From Lysinibacillus xylanilyticus (GTDB lineage Bacteria; Bacillota; Bacilli; Bacillales_A; Planococcaceae): a DNA stretch of 64,000 nucleotides. The stretch spans positions 66,348 to 130,347 of the forward strand of contig NZ_LFXJ01000006.1 of assembly GCF_001183605.1 (NCBI RefSeq), in the 5' to 3' direction. The translations under genes and the position numbers were made by a program. Below, one piece after another: positions 17,883 through 25,519 of the stretch (position 1 is the first letter of the stretch; each line of letters starts with the position of its first letter). The notes below the pieces were generated by a model. The model was not told where the DNA came from and searched no databases. It worked only from the letters and a program-made list of their open reading frames with translations.

Positions 17883-17996
17883 CTGTAAAGATCATACTTT
17901 TTTTCTGTAAAATAAATTGAAGGATTTATGTATCCATATAAGTTCATTTAAATAAGTATAATTTCAATAAAGTTTACAAAAACTTGTAGTAAGCAG

Positions 17997-18024
17997 AGAC
18001 CATCATATATGATGGTCTTTTTTT
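17997..18024 (+). terminator. terminator of the TPR gene
   Basis: AGACCATCATATATGATGGT is a near-perfect hairpin, followed by CTTTTTTT. Confidence 0.9.
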
Positions 18025-18039
18025 ATAAAACGGTAATTT

Positions 18040-18053
18040 TGTAAGCGTATACA
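18040..18053 (+). promoter_or_regulatory. cre-like catabolite-repression site
   Basis: TGTAAGCGTATACA matches the CcpA consensus TGWAANCGNTNWCA at 13 of 14 positions. It lies about 30 bp before the nupC -35 element, so CcpA could modulate nucleoside uptake. Confidence 0.5.
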
Positions 18054-18082
18054 CTTTTCGCAGAGTTTTTTTCCTTTAACTA

Positions 18083-18111
18083 TTGAATTGCTAGTGAAAA
18101 CAATGTATAGT
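18083..18111 (+). promoter_or_regulatory. sigma-A promoter of the nucleoside transporter
   Basis: TTGAAT (18083-18088) and TATAGT (18106-18111) with an exact 17-bp spacer. It lies 160 bp before the chosen start, leaving a long 5' leader. Confidence 0.6.
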
Positions 18112-18273
18112 GAAGTGATTTGTCTGACGTCTGACTATCTACATATTTTCAGTTTTAAGATCTAAAGCTGTTATTCAAGTTTCAATAATGGAACATAATG
18201 AGTGAAAGAAGGATTTGTAGTTTCGGATATCGAACGTGCAAAAATATTATCAATATTATTTATGGAGGAACTC

Positions 18274-19455
18274 ATGAGATACTTAATATCCATTTGTGGA
18301 TTGCTACTTGTTTTTGGTTTAGCTCTGTTAATGAGTAAAAACAAAAAAGAAATAAAATATAAAAACATAATTATTATGTTAATCATTCAATTTATATTTG
18401 CAGCATTACTGCTAAATACGAAGTTTGGTTATGTTCTAATCAAAGGATTTACAAATGTATTTGATCATTTATTGTCTTACGCAAGTACGGGCGTAACATT
18501 TGTTTTTGGTGGTTTAGCGAATAAAGGAGAGTATTCCTTCTTCCTAAATGTGTTATTACCGATTATTTTTATATCTGTATTGATAGGTATTTTACAGCAT
18601 TTTAAAATTCTCCCATTTATAATGAAATGGATAGGTTTACTTTTAAGTAAAGTAAGTGGTATGGGGAAATTGGAATCCTATAATGCTGTTGCTTCTGCAA
18701 TGGTAGGTCAATCTGAAGTATTTATTACTGTAAAAAAACAATTAGATAAGATTACTCCACAGAGAATGTATACATTATGCGCATCAGCAATGTCGACCGT
18801 TTCTATGTCAGTTGTTGGAGCATATATGACGATGATTGAACCCAAATATGTTGTAACGGCGATTGTCTTGAACTTGTTTGGTGGATTTATTATTGCTTCA
18901 ATCATTAATCCGTATAGCGTAGAAGAAAGTGAAGATATCTTAGCGATTGAAGATGAAAATAAGCAGACTTTCTTTCAAATGCTTGGAGAATATATCATGG
19001 ATGGATTTAAAGTAGCCGTCATTGTTGGAGCTATGCTTATCGGTTTCGTAGCATTAATGGATTTAATCAATTCAGTATTTGATATGATTTTCGGTATATC
19101 CTTCCAAGACATTTTAGGTTATATCTTTGCACCAGTTGCTTTCCTAATGGGTGTACCTTGGGCAGATGCTGTTTCTGCCGGAGGAATTATGGCAACCAAA
19201 TTAGTAACGAATGAATTTGTTGCAATGGTAAGCCTTGGAGAAGTAGCTAAGTCTATGAGTGCACATACACTGGCTATTATTTCTGTATTTGTTGTATCCT
19301 TTGCGAACTTTTCATCGATCGGTATTATTGCTGGAGCAGTAAAAGGTTTGAATGAAAGGCAAGGAGATGTAGTTGCTCGTTTTGGTTTAAAGTTGTTGTA
19401 CGGAGCAACACTTGTTAGTATCTTAACAGCTACAATTGTTGGTTTGGTTATTTAA
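18274..19455 (+). CDS. nupC: NupC-family concentrative nucleoside transporter
   Basis: A ~393-residue H+/Na+-nucleoside symporter with about nine helices. Conserved CNT blocks: 'LSKVSGMGKLESYNAVASAMVGQSEVFI' (the re-entrant hairpin and substrate-binding 'GQSE') and 'SAMSTVSMSVVGAYM', then 'EFVAMVSL' and 'SFANFSSIGII'. The ATG at 18274 has GGAGG upstream, so I reject the longer frame from 18202. It is regulated by the promoter and possible cre site above. Substrate range within the nucleosides is not predictable. Confidence 0.92.
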   Translation: MRYLISICGLLLVFGLALLMSKNKKEIKYKNIIIMLIIQFIFAALLLNTKFGYVLIKGFTNVFDHLLSYASTGVTFVFGGLANKGEYSFFLNVLLPIIFISVLIGILQHFKILPFIMKWIGLLLSKVSGMGKLESYNAVASAMVGQSEVFITVKKQLDKITPQRMYTLCASAMSTVSMSVVGAYMTMIEPKYVVTAIVLNLFGGFIIASIINPYSVEESEDILAIEDENKQTFFQMLGEYIMDGFKVAVIVGAMLIGFVALMDLINSVFDMIFGISFQDILGYIFAPVAFLMGVPWADAVSAGGIMATKLVTNEFVAMVSLGEVAKSMSAHTLAIISVFVVSFANFSSIGIIAGAVKGLNERQGDVVARFGLKLLYGATLVSILTATIVGLVI

Positions 19456-19476
19456 TTTATAAAAAAGAAGCAGTTG

Positions 19477-19512
19477 ACTGCACTCCAATATCTATTGGGT
19501 GCAGTTTTTTTT
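19477..19512 (+). terminator. terminator of nupC
   Basis: ACTGCACTCCAATA pairs with TATTGGGTGCAGT (19493-19505), followed by a run of eight T. Confidence 0.9.
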
Positions 19513-19621
19513 ATGGCTAAAGTGTGTGGTTTTTGCACTTCATGGATGTTCAACGGTACAGTTTAGTTGAAGAATAGAAGGGGAGTAAGATAGCGCACAG
19601 GCGCTTTTACATTAGTACATA

Positions 19622-19648
19622 AAAAAAGCCACTTTATTTAAGTGACTT
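19622..19648 (-). terminator. terminator of the small membrane gene
   Basis: On the minus strand AAGTCACTT and AAGTGGCTT pair, followed by TTTTTTT. It lies 23 bp past the stop at 19671. Confidence 0.75.
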
Positions 19649-19670
19649 AGAACTACAAAGACCACCGTTA

Positions 19671-19919
19671 TTAAGATAGCCTTTTTGCTGAATTATTGGT
19701 TGTGCCTTTTCTAAGAAAATGAATAAAAATGAGTAGTATTAGTTGAAACAGTACAACAATAAAAAATGCGATACCCAAAACAATGAATGAGACCAATCTA
19801 ACTTCAGGAGTTTGAACTACCCCCGTATAATCAACTTCTCTTACTCCAATAAAAATGGCTCCAGCAGCAAAAATGAATAGCCATACAATATTTATAGCCC
19901 ACCATATTTTTATACTCAA
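19671..19919 (-). CDS. small two-helix membrane protein
   Basis: An 82-residue protein with two hydrophobic helices (near residues 5-25 and 44-66) and a basic C-terminus (HFLRKGTTNNSAKR). The TTG at 19919 is chosen because GAAAGGAG is correctly spaced before it; the ATG at 19943 lacks a ribosome site. No family recognised. Confidence 0.6.
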   Translation of the reverse strand: MSIKIWWAINIVWLFIFAAGAIFIGVREVDYTGVVQTPEVRLVSFIVLGIAFFIVVLFQLILLIFIHFLRKGTTNNSAKRLS

Positions 19920-19943
19920 AATAAATATCTCCTTTCTATTCAT

Positions 19944-20626
19944 AATTGTATTTGGTTTACTACCTTAGCTTAGGGATGATTCCCTTTCCAGCGAGGCACT
20001 TTCTATATGCGTCCGATGTGCCACTTTGAGAAAACAGGATGTTGGTTACGAAGAGAGTCGTCTAAGGACGAAGATCAATGTACTTTCTAAAATCGATACG
20101 CTCTTTAATAAATGTCATCCTGGGTGATGAATTTAATGCTCCGATTATTGTTTATAATTGTAACACTTTTCCTTTTTACTGGAAACAAACTTTAGGCGGT
20201 GCTACTTCTCAGCCTTAAGACTGATTATCTAATGTTTCTGCTATGACTCTTAATTTACTCATCATCTCGATATAAAAAGATATCATCCTAAATAAGCAAG
20301 TAGTCGAGTAAACATCGTTTTCGCTATGGTGCATATATCGAGCTAGATGGAAGTTATGACGTGTTAGAACAGGTACATTTTTAGGTAAGGGAGCGGCCAA
20401 AGTGGGGCGAGTAAAATCGAAACAGCTAAATTAGCATAGATGTTATATCCGAAAAATTTTAAATTCCAGGTACTATTTAATTTAAAATCAGGGCGTTTTG
20501 TCTGTATACCAATAAAGGTTATTTATAGTAAAGTAATAAAAATTTATCGTTTTACGATAAAAAAGTATTGACTAAGGATGTGTTGTCGATTATTCTAACA
20601 TAAGAAAGTTGAGAAGGCGGTGAATT
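19944..20626. other. long non-coding gap, decayed repeat sequence
   Basis: A 680-bp gap. Near 19960-20040, TTCCAGCGAGGCAC and GCGTCCGATG resemble worn family A segments. A 61-codon minus-strand frame (20215-20400) has no clear ribosome site and I recognise nothing in it. The promoter of yoaS presumably lies near 20560-20600. Confidence 0.4.
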
Positions 20627-21106
20627 ATGAAACATAAGGAATTAGCAAAGTGGTTAAAAATAATTATTTTTTTCTGCTGGGTATTTGGTTTATTGTTCTG
20701 CGTCTATGTTGGGCCAGAAACAGGAAGGAATATATTGTTAGATTCTCATTCCTTAAAAGAATTATATAAACCTTTTATTGCATTTATTTGGATAACTGGT
20801 ATACCTTACTTTTATGCTTTATGTATAGGCTGGAGTATCTGTTCAGACATTAATTTAGGTAACGATTTTACATTAAAAAATGCAAATAGGTTAAAGCGTA
20901 TAAGTGTTTTAGCAATGACAGAAGGAGTTTTATATGTTGCTGCACTACTTTATGTATTTATTAGTGGGAACTACAATACTAATCTTTTAATGATTCTTTT
21001 GCTTATACTATTCTTTGCAGTAGTTATTTCTGTATTTACTTCTTTACTTTCTTATTTAATGAATAAAGCTAGTGAAATTAAACAGGATAATGAATTAACG
21101 ATTTGA
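20627..21106 (+). CDS. yoaS: DUF2975 membrane protein, YoaS-like
   Basis: A 159-residue protein with four membrane helices (near 10-28, 50-70, 94-112 and 118-142) and the order and size of the DUF2975 family. It is followed 9 nt after its stop by a small HTH gene, the same arrangement as B. subtilis yoaS-yozG. I infer that the membrane protein and the HTH regulator work together, perhaps as a membrane-tethered sensor. GAGAAGGCGG precedes the ATG. Confidence 0.78.
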   Translation: MKHKELAKWLKIIIFFCWVFGLLFCVYVGPETGRNILLDSHSLKELYKPFIAFIWITGIPYFYALCIGWSICSDINLGNDFTLKNANRLKRISVLAMTEGVLYVAALLYVFISGNYNTNLLMILLLILFFAVVISVFTSLLSYLMNKASEIKQDNELTI

Positions 21107-21114
21107 GGTGTAAC

Positions 21115-21318
21115 ATGGGCATCATAGTTAATCTTGATGTAATGCTAGCTAAAAGGAAAATGAGTGTTACAGAACTATCAGAAAAACTTGGTATCACAAT
21201 GGCAAACGTCTCAATTTTAAAAAATGGAAAAGCAAAAGCAATCAAGTTTTCAACATTAGAAAAAATATGTGAAGTATTAGACTGCCAACCAGGTGATATC
21301 TTGGAATATAAAAAATAA
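21115..21318 (+). CDS. yozG: Cro/XRE-type small HTH regulator, YozG-like
   Basis: A 67-residue single-domain helix-turn-helix protein. 'MSVTELSEKLGITMANVSILKNGKAKAI' contains the HTH, and 'LEKICEVLDCQPGDILEY' is the typical YozG/Xre ending. The ATG at 21115 follows GAGGTG. It is operonic with the DUF2975 gene and with the small membrane gene 29 bp downstream. It probably represses its own operon. Confidence 0.88.
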   Translation: MGIIVNLDVMLAKRKMSVTELSEKLGITMANVSILKNGKAKAIKFSTLEKICEVLDCQPGDILEYKK

Positions 21319-21347
21319 ATAAATTAACTTTATTGGAGGAAAATGTT

Positions 21348-21566
21348 ATGAAAAAGAAATATGTAATCGCATCAACACCAATACTTTTAGGAGTAATCTG
21401 TTTAATTGCAAAAGCCATCATTGGAAGTAAAGTAGCTATAGATGGCACATTAGAAGAACCTTTCTTCTTAATTCCAATTGGATTTTTATTATTCTTCTTA
21501 GGTATTGTGTCACTAGCTGGTGTGGCTTTGATTTCAATGTTTAAGAAAACACAAGTTTCAAATTAA
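21348..21566 (+). CDS. small two-helix membrane protein
   Basis: A 72-residue protein with two hydrophobic helices (about 4-22 and 42-66) separated by an acidic loop (DGTLEEP). GGAGG lies before the ATG at 21348, so the in-frame TTG at 21333 is rejected. It is the third gene of the yoaS-yozG operon and is followed by a terminator. Unknown function. Confidence 0.68.
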   Translation: MKKKYVIASTPILLGVICLIAKAIIGSKVAIDGTLEEPFFLIPIGFLLFFLGIVSLAGVALISMFKKTQVSN

Positions 21567-21594
21567 AGTAGTAAATTCAACCAACCATTAAAAT

Positions 21595-21630
21595 AACCAG
21601 GTACTCATATGAGCGCCTGGTTTTATTTTA
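21595..21630 (+). terminator. terminator of the yoaS-yozG operon
   Basis: AACCAGG pairs with CCTGGTT around an inner CTCATATGAG hairpin, followed by TTATTTT. Confidence 0.8.
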
Positions 21631-21861
21631 TCTCCCTAACAATTGCTTTTTCTTCGTGTAAAATTCTTCCTGAACCAATAACTCGTCATTTAATAAAGAA
21701 TTCAATTCGCGAATTTAAGTGCAATATGCACTGGTACATCGTCAATGATAGCTACGTTTCCAGTAGATATGATTTTAATTTGCTTAGAGTCTTTAAGTAA
21801 TAAATCGAATAAATCATCATATATAGATGAAACAGTTAATAGAGAATGACTAGCATTTTGA

Positions 21862-21894
21862 TAAAAAAATCACCCTCCAATAATGGAGAGTGAT
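21862..21894 (-). terminator. terminator, minus strand, downstream of the 6S-like RNA
   Basis: On the minus strand ATCACTCTCC pairs with GGAGGGTGAT, followed by TTTTTTAT. Only the RNA gene at 21930-22120 lies immediately upstream on this strand. Confidence 0.75.
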
Positions 21895-21929
21895 TCGTTC
21901 AAAAGCCAAGTGGCTGTATGATTAAAATT

Positions 21930-22120
21930 AAAAAGCCGCGTATGCCGTAGTTATTATAGAAAGTTTTAAACCACCACTCCTCAAAGTGGGTGTTCGCAGA
22001 AGCTTTCCTGCTTATCCTCATGCACCATGGTGTGAGGCCCGTCATTCCAACTCCAATAATAAAACTCCCTTTTACAGCTTAAAGGTTAAAACTTAATATT
22101 GTACGAACAATGCAGCCTTT
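21930..22120 (-). ncRNA. ssrS: probable 6S RNA
   Basis: A non-coding minus-strand transcript of about 190 nt, the 6S RNA length. Seen directly: the 5' part AAAGGCTGC pairs with the 3' part GCGGCTTTT, TTCGTA with TACGGC, and AAGTTTTAA with TTAAAACTT. These form a long rod that encloses an open central region. An apical CCTCA/TGAGG hairpin closes the top. The 3' strand of the open part contains small hairpins (GCAG/CTGC and CCACT/AGTGG), as in Firmicute 6S. A T run follows the closing stem. 6S RNA mimics an open promoter and sequesters sigma-A RNA polymerase. No Rfam search was possible. Confidence 0.72.
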
Positions 22121-22126
22121 AAGGAT

Positions 22127-22155
22127 ATAATAAGGCATGTTAAACAAACTTGCAA
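22127..22155 (-). promoter_or_regulatory. sigma-A promoter of the 6S-like RNA
   Basis: On the minus strand TTGCAA (22150-22155) and TATTAT (22127-22132) have an exact 17-bp spacer and would start transcription near 22120, where the paired 5' end begins. Confidence 0.65.
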
Positions 22156-22363
22156 GTAAGATGGTTTGTACAAAAAAGTCAATGGGCAAGTGTCCCAAAT
22201 CATACATATCCAGAATGAAAAAACTCAAAAAGCATAAAACAGATTCAAACATTTTTCACAAATACGAACGAAAAATACGAACAGCCTTTACTTAATAGGA
22301 CGAAGTATGTAAAGATAGGAGAATATATAGGGTTTACCTAAAAAGTAAAAGGAGGAAGCGGAA

Positions 22364-22702
22364 ATGGCAGCTTATCCAAATTGTCCGAAATGTAATTCTG
22401 AATACACATATGAGGATGGAACGAACTTTGTATGTCCAGAATGTGCGCATGAGTGGAGCACTGATGTAACGGAGCAGGACACAGATTCGTTAATCGTAAA
22501 GGATGCTCATGGCAATCTACTTGCAGACGGTGATTCCGTTACAGTTATAAAGGATTTAAAGGTGAAAGGTAGTTCTTCAACATTAAAAATTGGGACAAAG
22601 GTGAAAAGCATTCGTCTCGTTGAAGGCGATCACAATATTGATTGTAAAATCGATGGCTTTGGTGCAATGAAATTAAAGTCAGAGTTCGTTAAAAAAGCAT
22701 AA
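22364..22702 (+). CDS. yjdM: PhnA/YjdM zinc-ribbon protein
   Basis: A 112-residue protein annotated in most genomes as alkylphosphonate utilisation PhnA, although it is not part of the C-P lyase. The N-terminal zinc ribbon has CPKC (about 7-10) and CPEC (26-29). The C-terminal SH3-like domain starts '[29 protein letters not shown]'. No phn genes are nearby, which fits a housekeeping or unknown role. AAAGGAGG precedes the ATG. Confidence 0.92.
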   Translation: MAAYPNCPKCNSEYTYEDGTNFVCPECAHEWSTDVTEQDTDSLIVKDAHGNLLADGDSVTVIKDLKVKGSSSTLKIGTKVKSIRLVEGDHNIDCKIDGFGAMKLKSEFVKKA

Positions 22703-22710
22703 TAACTGAA

Positions 22711-22783
22711 AAAAGAGTCGTGTGATGAGGCGCCCCAATCTAGGAAATAAAGTTGGGTGCTATTCTAAACCGACTCTTTTTTT
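22711..22783 (+). terminator. bidirectional terminator
   Basis: AAAAGAGTCG at 22711-22720 pairs with CGACTCTTTT at 22771-22780, with an inner GCGCCCCAA/TTGGGTGC stem. T runs exist on both strands. Confidence 0.8.
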
Positions 22784-22846
22784 GTTTCTGGATAAAGGAA
22801 GCTACCTCAAATATATTAATACAACTCCTTTTTGCAAGGTGTATCA

Positions 22847-23359
22847 TTATTTTGTAAACCTACGAAACATAATAGCAAAAGCAGCACCGAATAGTGCGAA
22901 AATAGTATGTAAAAGGGCTATGTAGCTAGCTCCAATCAAAAGTGTACCAATTTCCGTTAAGGAGTAGTGGGTGACATAGAGTGAATTATTGATATTGTTA
23001 ATAATAGCCCAGACGAAAACGGGTATAGAGCTGATAGCAAAAACAATCCAAATATTTTTGTAAAAGAAATAAGTAAGGCTGCCAAAAATCGCGTAAGATA
23101 TAGCAAAGCTTGTTTGATTGCCAAGTAAGGAAGAGTTAATGGCAAACATAAAGGATAGTACGATAAAAACAAGATGGAAAAATGTTATCGTTCTTTTCAT
23201 TAATAAATGATAACCCAGTGATTGCTTTGAAGTAGCGAGCTGCTGACAATGCTCACAATTAGCTAAATGCTGTTCGACAAATTCTACAGTAGTTGCTTGG
23301 AGCGCTTGTTTTTTATACAAAGGTAATAAATCCTCTACAATTGAACATTCCTGTGACAA
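22847..23359 (-). CDS. anti-sigma-like zinc-finger membrane protein (zf-HC2)
   Basis: A ~170-residue protein. The N-terminal zinc-binding motif is 'EFVEQHLANCEHCQQL' (H-x3-C-x2-C) of the putative anti-sigma zf-HC2 family, with an upstream CSIVEDLLPLY helix. Four membrane helices follow. The TTG at 23359 follows GGAGGG and is preferred over the extension to 23422. No sigma-factor gene is adjacent, so if it is an anti-sigma factor its partner lies elsewhere. A family B fragment is immediately upstream. Confidence 0.72.
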   Translation of the reverse strand: MSQECSIVEDLLPLYKKQALQATTVEFVEQHLANCEHCQQLATSKQSLGYHLLMKRTITFFHLVFIVLSFMFAINSSLLGNQTSFAISYAIFGSLTYFFYKNIWIVFAISSIPVFVWAIINNINNSLYVTHYSLTEIGTLLIGASYIALLHTIFALFGAAFAIMFRRFTK

Positions 23360-23401
23360 AAGCTTCCCTCCATTCGATCTCCTTCCATTATACGACTTTT
23401 T

Positions 23402-23444
23402 AACTTCTTTCAGCAGACGCAATTATGCCAAGGCATAATTGATG
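23402..23444. repeat. short family B remnant
   Basis: TAACTTCTTTCAGCAGACGC is followed by AATTATGCCAAGGCATAATT. Only the outer edges of a family B element remain, joined directly, as expected after an internal deletion. Confidence 0.7.
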
Positions 23445-23502
23445 AAAATAAAAAAAGCCTTCCGTGAATTAATTCGTTCGGAAAACTTGTACATGCACCC
23501 TA

Positions 23503-24132
23503 TTAATTTGATGTTAATACTTCATTGGTCAAAGCTTGAATATCAATGTGTGTTTTTTCCTTCACAGCATCCTTCAGAATCTCAGTACGGAAATAGTGAA
23601 CCGAGGCTTCAAGAGGAATAGTTAAAATCTTAGAAAGAGCGGATTGATACATATGCACAAATTCTTTATCTGTGTTACCGCGTTTTAACTCAGCAAAGGC
23701 CTCGTAAAATTGGTCAAGCTTATCAGCAAACTCAAGTAGGCGACCTTCTATAGTTTTATCCTTACCTTCTTTCATGCGCTCAAAGAATACAGCCTGAAAC
23801 TCTTGTGGGATCTCATCAATAATAAATTTCTCCATCATTTTTTCTTCCACATGTGCAAGCATTTGTTTAAGCTCTGGGCTAGCATGCTTTACAGGTGTTT
23901 TAATATCGCCGATAAATACTTCAGCAAAGTCATGGTTGATGGTTTTTTCATATAATGATTTCCAATTGATCGTAGCTCCGTTTATTTCTTCAAGTGTGGC
24001 AAAGAACATCGCATACTGTGAAACCTTCCAAGAGTGAGCAGCCACATTGTGCTCTTCAAATTTGAAGCGTCCAGGGCAACGAATAATACGCTCTAAATCA
24101 TTAAGACTTGTAAAAAATTGATGAATTCCTAT
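23503..24132 (-). CDS. HD-domain hydrolase, YfbR/5'-nucleotidase-like; start codon atypical
   Basis: An HD-domain metallohydrolase of about 210 residues. 'HNVAAHSWKVSQYAMFFATL' holds the first His residues and 'TINHDFAEVFIGDIKTPVKH' the HD pair, so metal-dependent nucleotide phosphohydrolase activity is likely, as in YfbR. The start is odd: the only ATG/GTG/TTG near the beginning is a GTG at 24139-24141 that overlaps its own AAGGAG site. An ATA at 24130-24132 lies 8 nt after AAGGAG and begins 'GIHQFFTSLNDLERIIRCPG'. The coordinates assume the ATA start, and the true one is unresolved. Confidence 0.75.
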   Translation of the reverse strand: MGIHQFFTSLNDLERIIRCPGRFKFEEHNVAAHSWKVSQYAMFFATLEEINGATINWKSLYEKTINHDFAEVFIGDIKTPVKHASPELKQMLAHVEEKMMEKFIIDEIPQEFQAVFFERMKEGKDKTIEGRLLEFADKLDQFYEAFAELKRGNTDKEFVHMYQSALSKILTIPLEASVHYFRTEILKDAVKEKTHIDIQALTNEVLTSN

Positions 24133-24315
24133 AAAAATCACTCCTTTTTGGTCTATATGTGCATGTTACTATAATCCATACCCTCTTTGTGCAAATTTCA
24201 AACAACTTAACAATGATTCATTTTGCGTTTACAAAGGATTCACAATTGACGATAAAGCATACTTATGTTGAGTGCTATAATGAGGGGGAATGAATCAAGG
24301 GGGAGTAAGTGCACA

Positions 24316-24756
24316 ATGATATCAATTTATACACTTCTACTATACATACATATTTTAAGTGCTGTACTTTCGATTGGGCCTTTGTTCGTTGTTTTAACAA
24401 TTGTTAAGAAAATGCGTATAGCATCTCATGTTGAAATGTCACCATATATTGAGGCTTTTAAAGGAGCCATTACGATCGTCAAGCATTCGGGGCATGTTCT
24501 TGTTGCGTCCGGTATTTTATTAATGTGGCATGCGGGTTATCATTGGAGTACCTCGTGGATTGTTCTTACATTCCTTGTGATGTTGGCCTCAATTGTATTT
24601 TTAGCTAGAGCGTTCAAACCGACTTTACAAACATTTAATACGCCTGCCTATGATCAGCAAAAATTTACTTCATTGCTACATCGCAAAGCATGGATGTACA
24701 TTTTATTATTGCTAATTATGTTATGGCTAATGGTTGCAAAGCCTGTACTTTGGTAA
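24316..24756 (+). CDS. DUF2269-like integral membrane protein
   Basis: A ~146-residue protein with four membrane helices. 'LYIHILSAVLSIGPLFVVL' and 'VKHSGHVLVASGILLMW' with interior His residues recall the DUF2269/YtkA-like haem-associated fold. I am not certain of a haem site. The ATG at 24316 has GGGGGAG upstream, so the longer frame from 24265 is rejected. Monocistronic; a family A repeat starts right after the stop. Confidence 0.65.
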   Translation: MISIYTLLLYIHILSAVLSIGPLFVVLTIVKKMRIASHVEMSPYIEAFKGAITIVKHSGHVLVASGILLMWHAGYHWSTSWIVLTFLVMLASIVFLARAFKPTLQTFNTPAYDQQKFTSLLHRKAWMYILLLLIMLWLMVAKPVLW

Positions 24757-24762
24757 GAAGCT

Positions 24763-24968
24763 GGCTCATCATCATAACGTTTGGTTGATTTCCGCTCCGA
24801 CTGGGCGCTTTGTAGCTGTCGCTTTGCTTTCGCTGCAGAAAACATTTGTAGCTGTCGCTTTGCTTTCGCGCAGAGCAGAGCTTCCTGGGGGCGTCCGATG
24901 AGCCGCTTCGTTCCTCTATTGCTTATCCCCAAGGAGTCGCCTAGTCTCCACTCCAATCAACCACTTCA
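24763..24968. repeat. repeat family A copy 3 (reverse, expanded)
   Basis: Left edge GGCTCATCATCATAACG, then GGTTGATTTCCGCTCCGACT, and right end CTCCACTCCAATCAACC. Inside, the segment TTGTAGCTGTCGCTTTGCTT is present twice in tandem, so the element has gained an internal module. Confidence 0.85.
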
Positions 24969-25202
24969 CATAGCAAGTATCTTCTGGCATGAAACTCTAA
25001 TTTATAGTTATAAAACGATACTAAAGCAATTTTATGCAATAGCGTGGTCTATCGTAGCGGCAACAAACAGATGTCTTAGAAAACGAAGCATTAGAATAAC
25101 AGGCGTACAATTGCATCACTGTAAAAAGTCCTTTTTGTAGATTAAGTTGGGTAGCGATAGTGTTCGCTTTTGAAATGAATGAAATTTATAAAATTTCTAC
25201 GC

Positions 25203-25437
25203 TATTGCTGATTGGAGTGGAAGGCTACTCGACTCCCGTGGGAAAGCGAGACAGGCGAGACCCTGCACGGAGCGGATGTTTTCTGTGCGAAAGCGTAGTG
25301 CTAACGTAGCGGTAGCAAATGTTTTATCTGTGCGAAAGCGAAGCGACAGCAACAACAACAGCGGAGGAAGCGGCTCGACGCTCGCCCACAGGAAAGCGAG
25401 TAGCCTGGAACGGAAATCACCTTCATTCATTGCGTCG
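25203..25437. repeat. divergent GC-rich repeat related to family A
   Basis: Starts TTGCTGATTGGAGTGGAAGG and ends CTGGAACGGAAATCACC. The interior contains GTGCGAAAGCGAAGCGACAG and a related GCGAAAGCGTAGTGCTAACG. It is in direct orientation with a longer core than other copies. Confidence 0.75.
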
Positions 25438-25481
25438 CAACATTCTCAAAGATCACCTTTAATTTGTTTTTCAACACTATG

Positions 25482-25517
25482 AAAATCCGCACCCCGAGAG
25501 GAGTGCGAATTTTTTTT
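25482..25517 (-). terminator. terminator of the Bce-type transporter operon
   Basis: ATCCGCACCCC and GGAGTGCGAAT pair around GAGA, flanked by T runs on both strands. It lies just past the stop of the permease at 25520. Confidence 0.8.
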
Positions 25518-25519
25518 CA

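Noticed and set aside
20215..20400. 61-codon minus-strand frame
   Set aside because: No good ribosome site, no recognisable family and odd composition. I treat the region as non-coding.
21952..22141. 6S-like RNA read on the plus strand
   Set aside because: The plus strand contains a TGTTCGC piece but lacks a promoter and T run. The minus strand has both, plus better arm pairing.
24781..25140. 119-codon plus-strand frame across repeats
   Set aside because: It reads through the repeat modules (CRFAFA...) and has no ribosome site; it is a by-product of GC-rich repeats.
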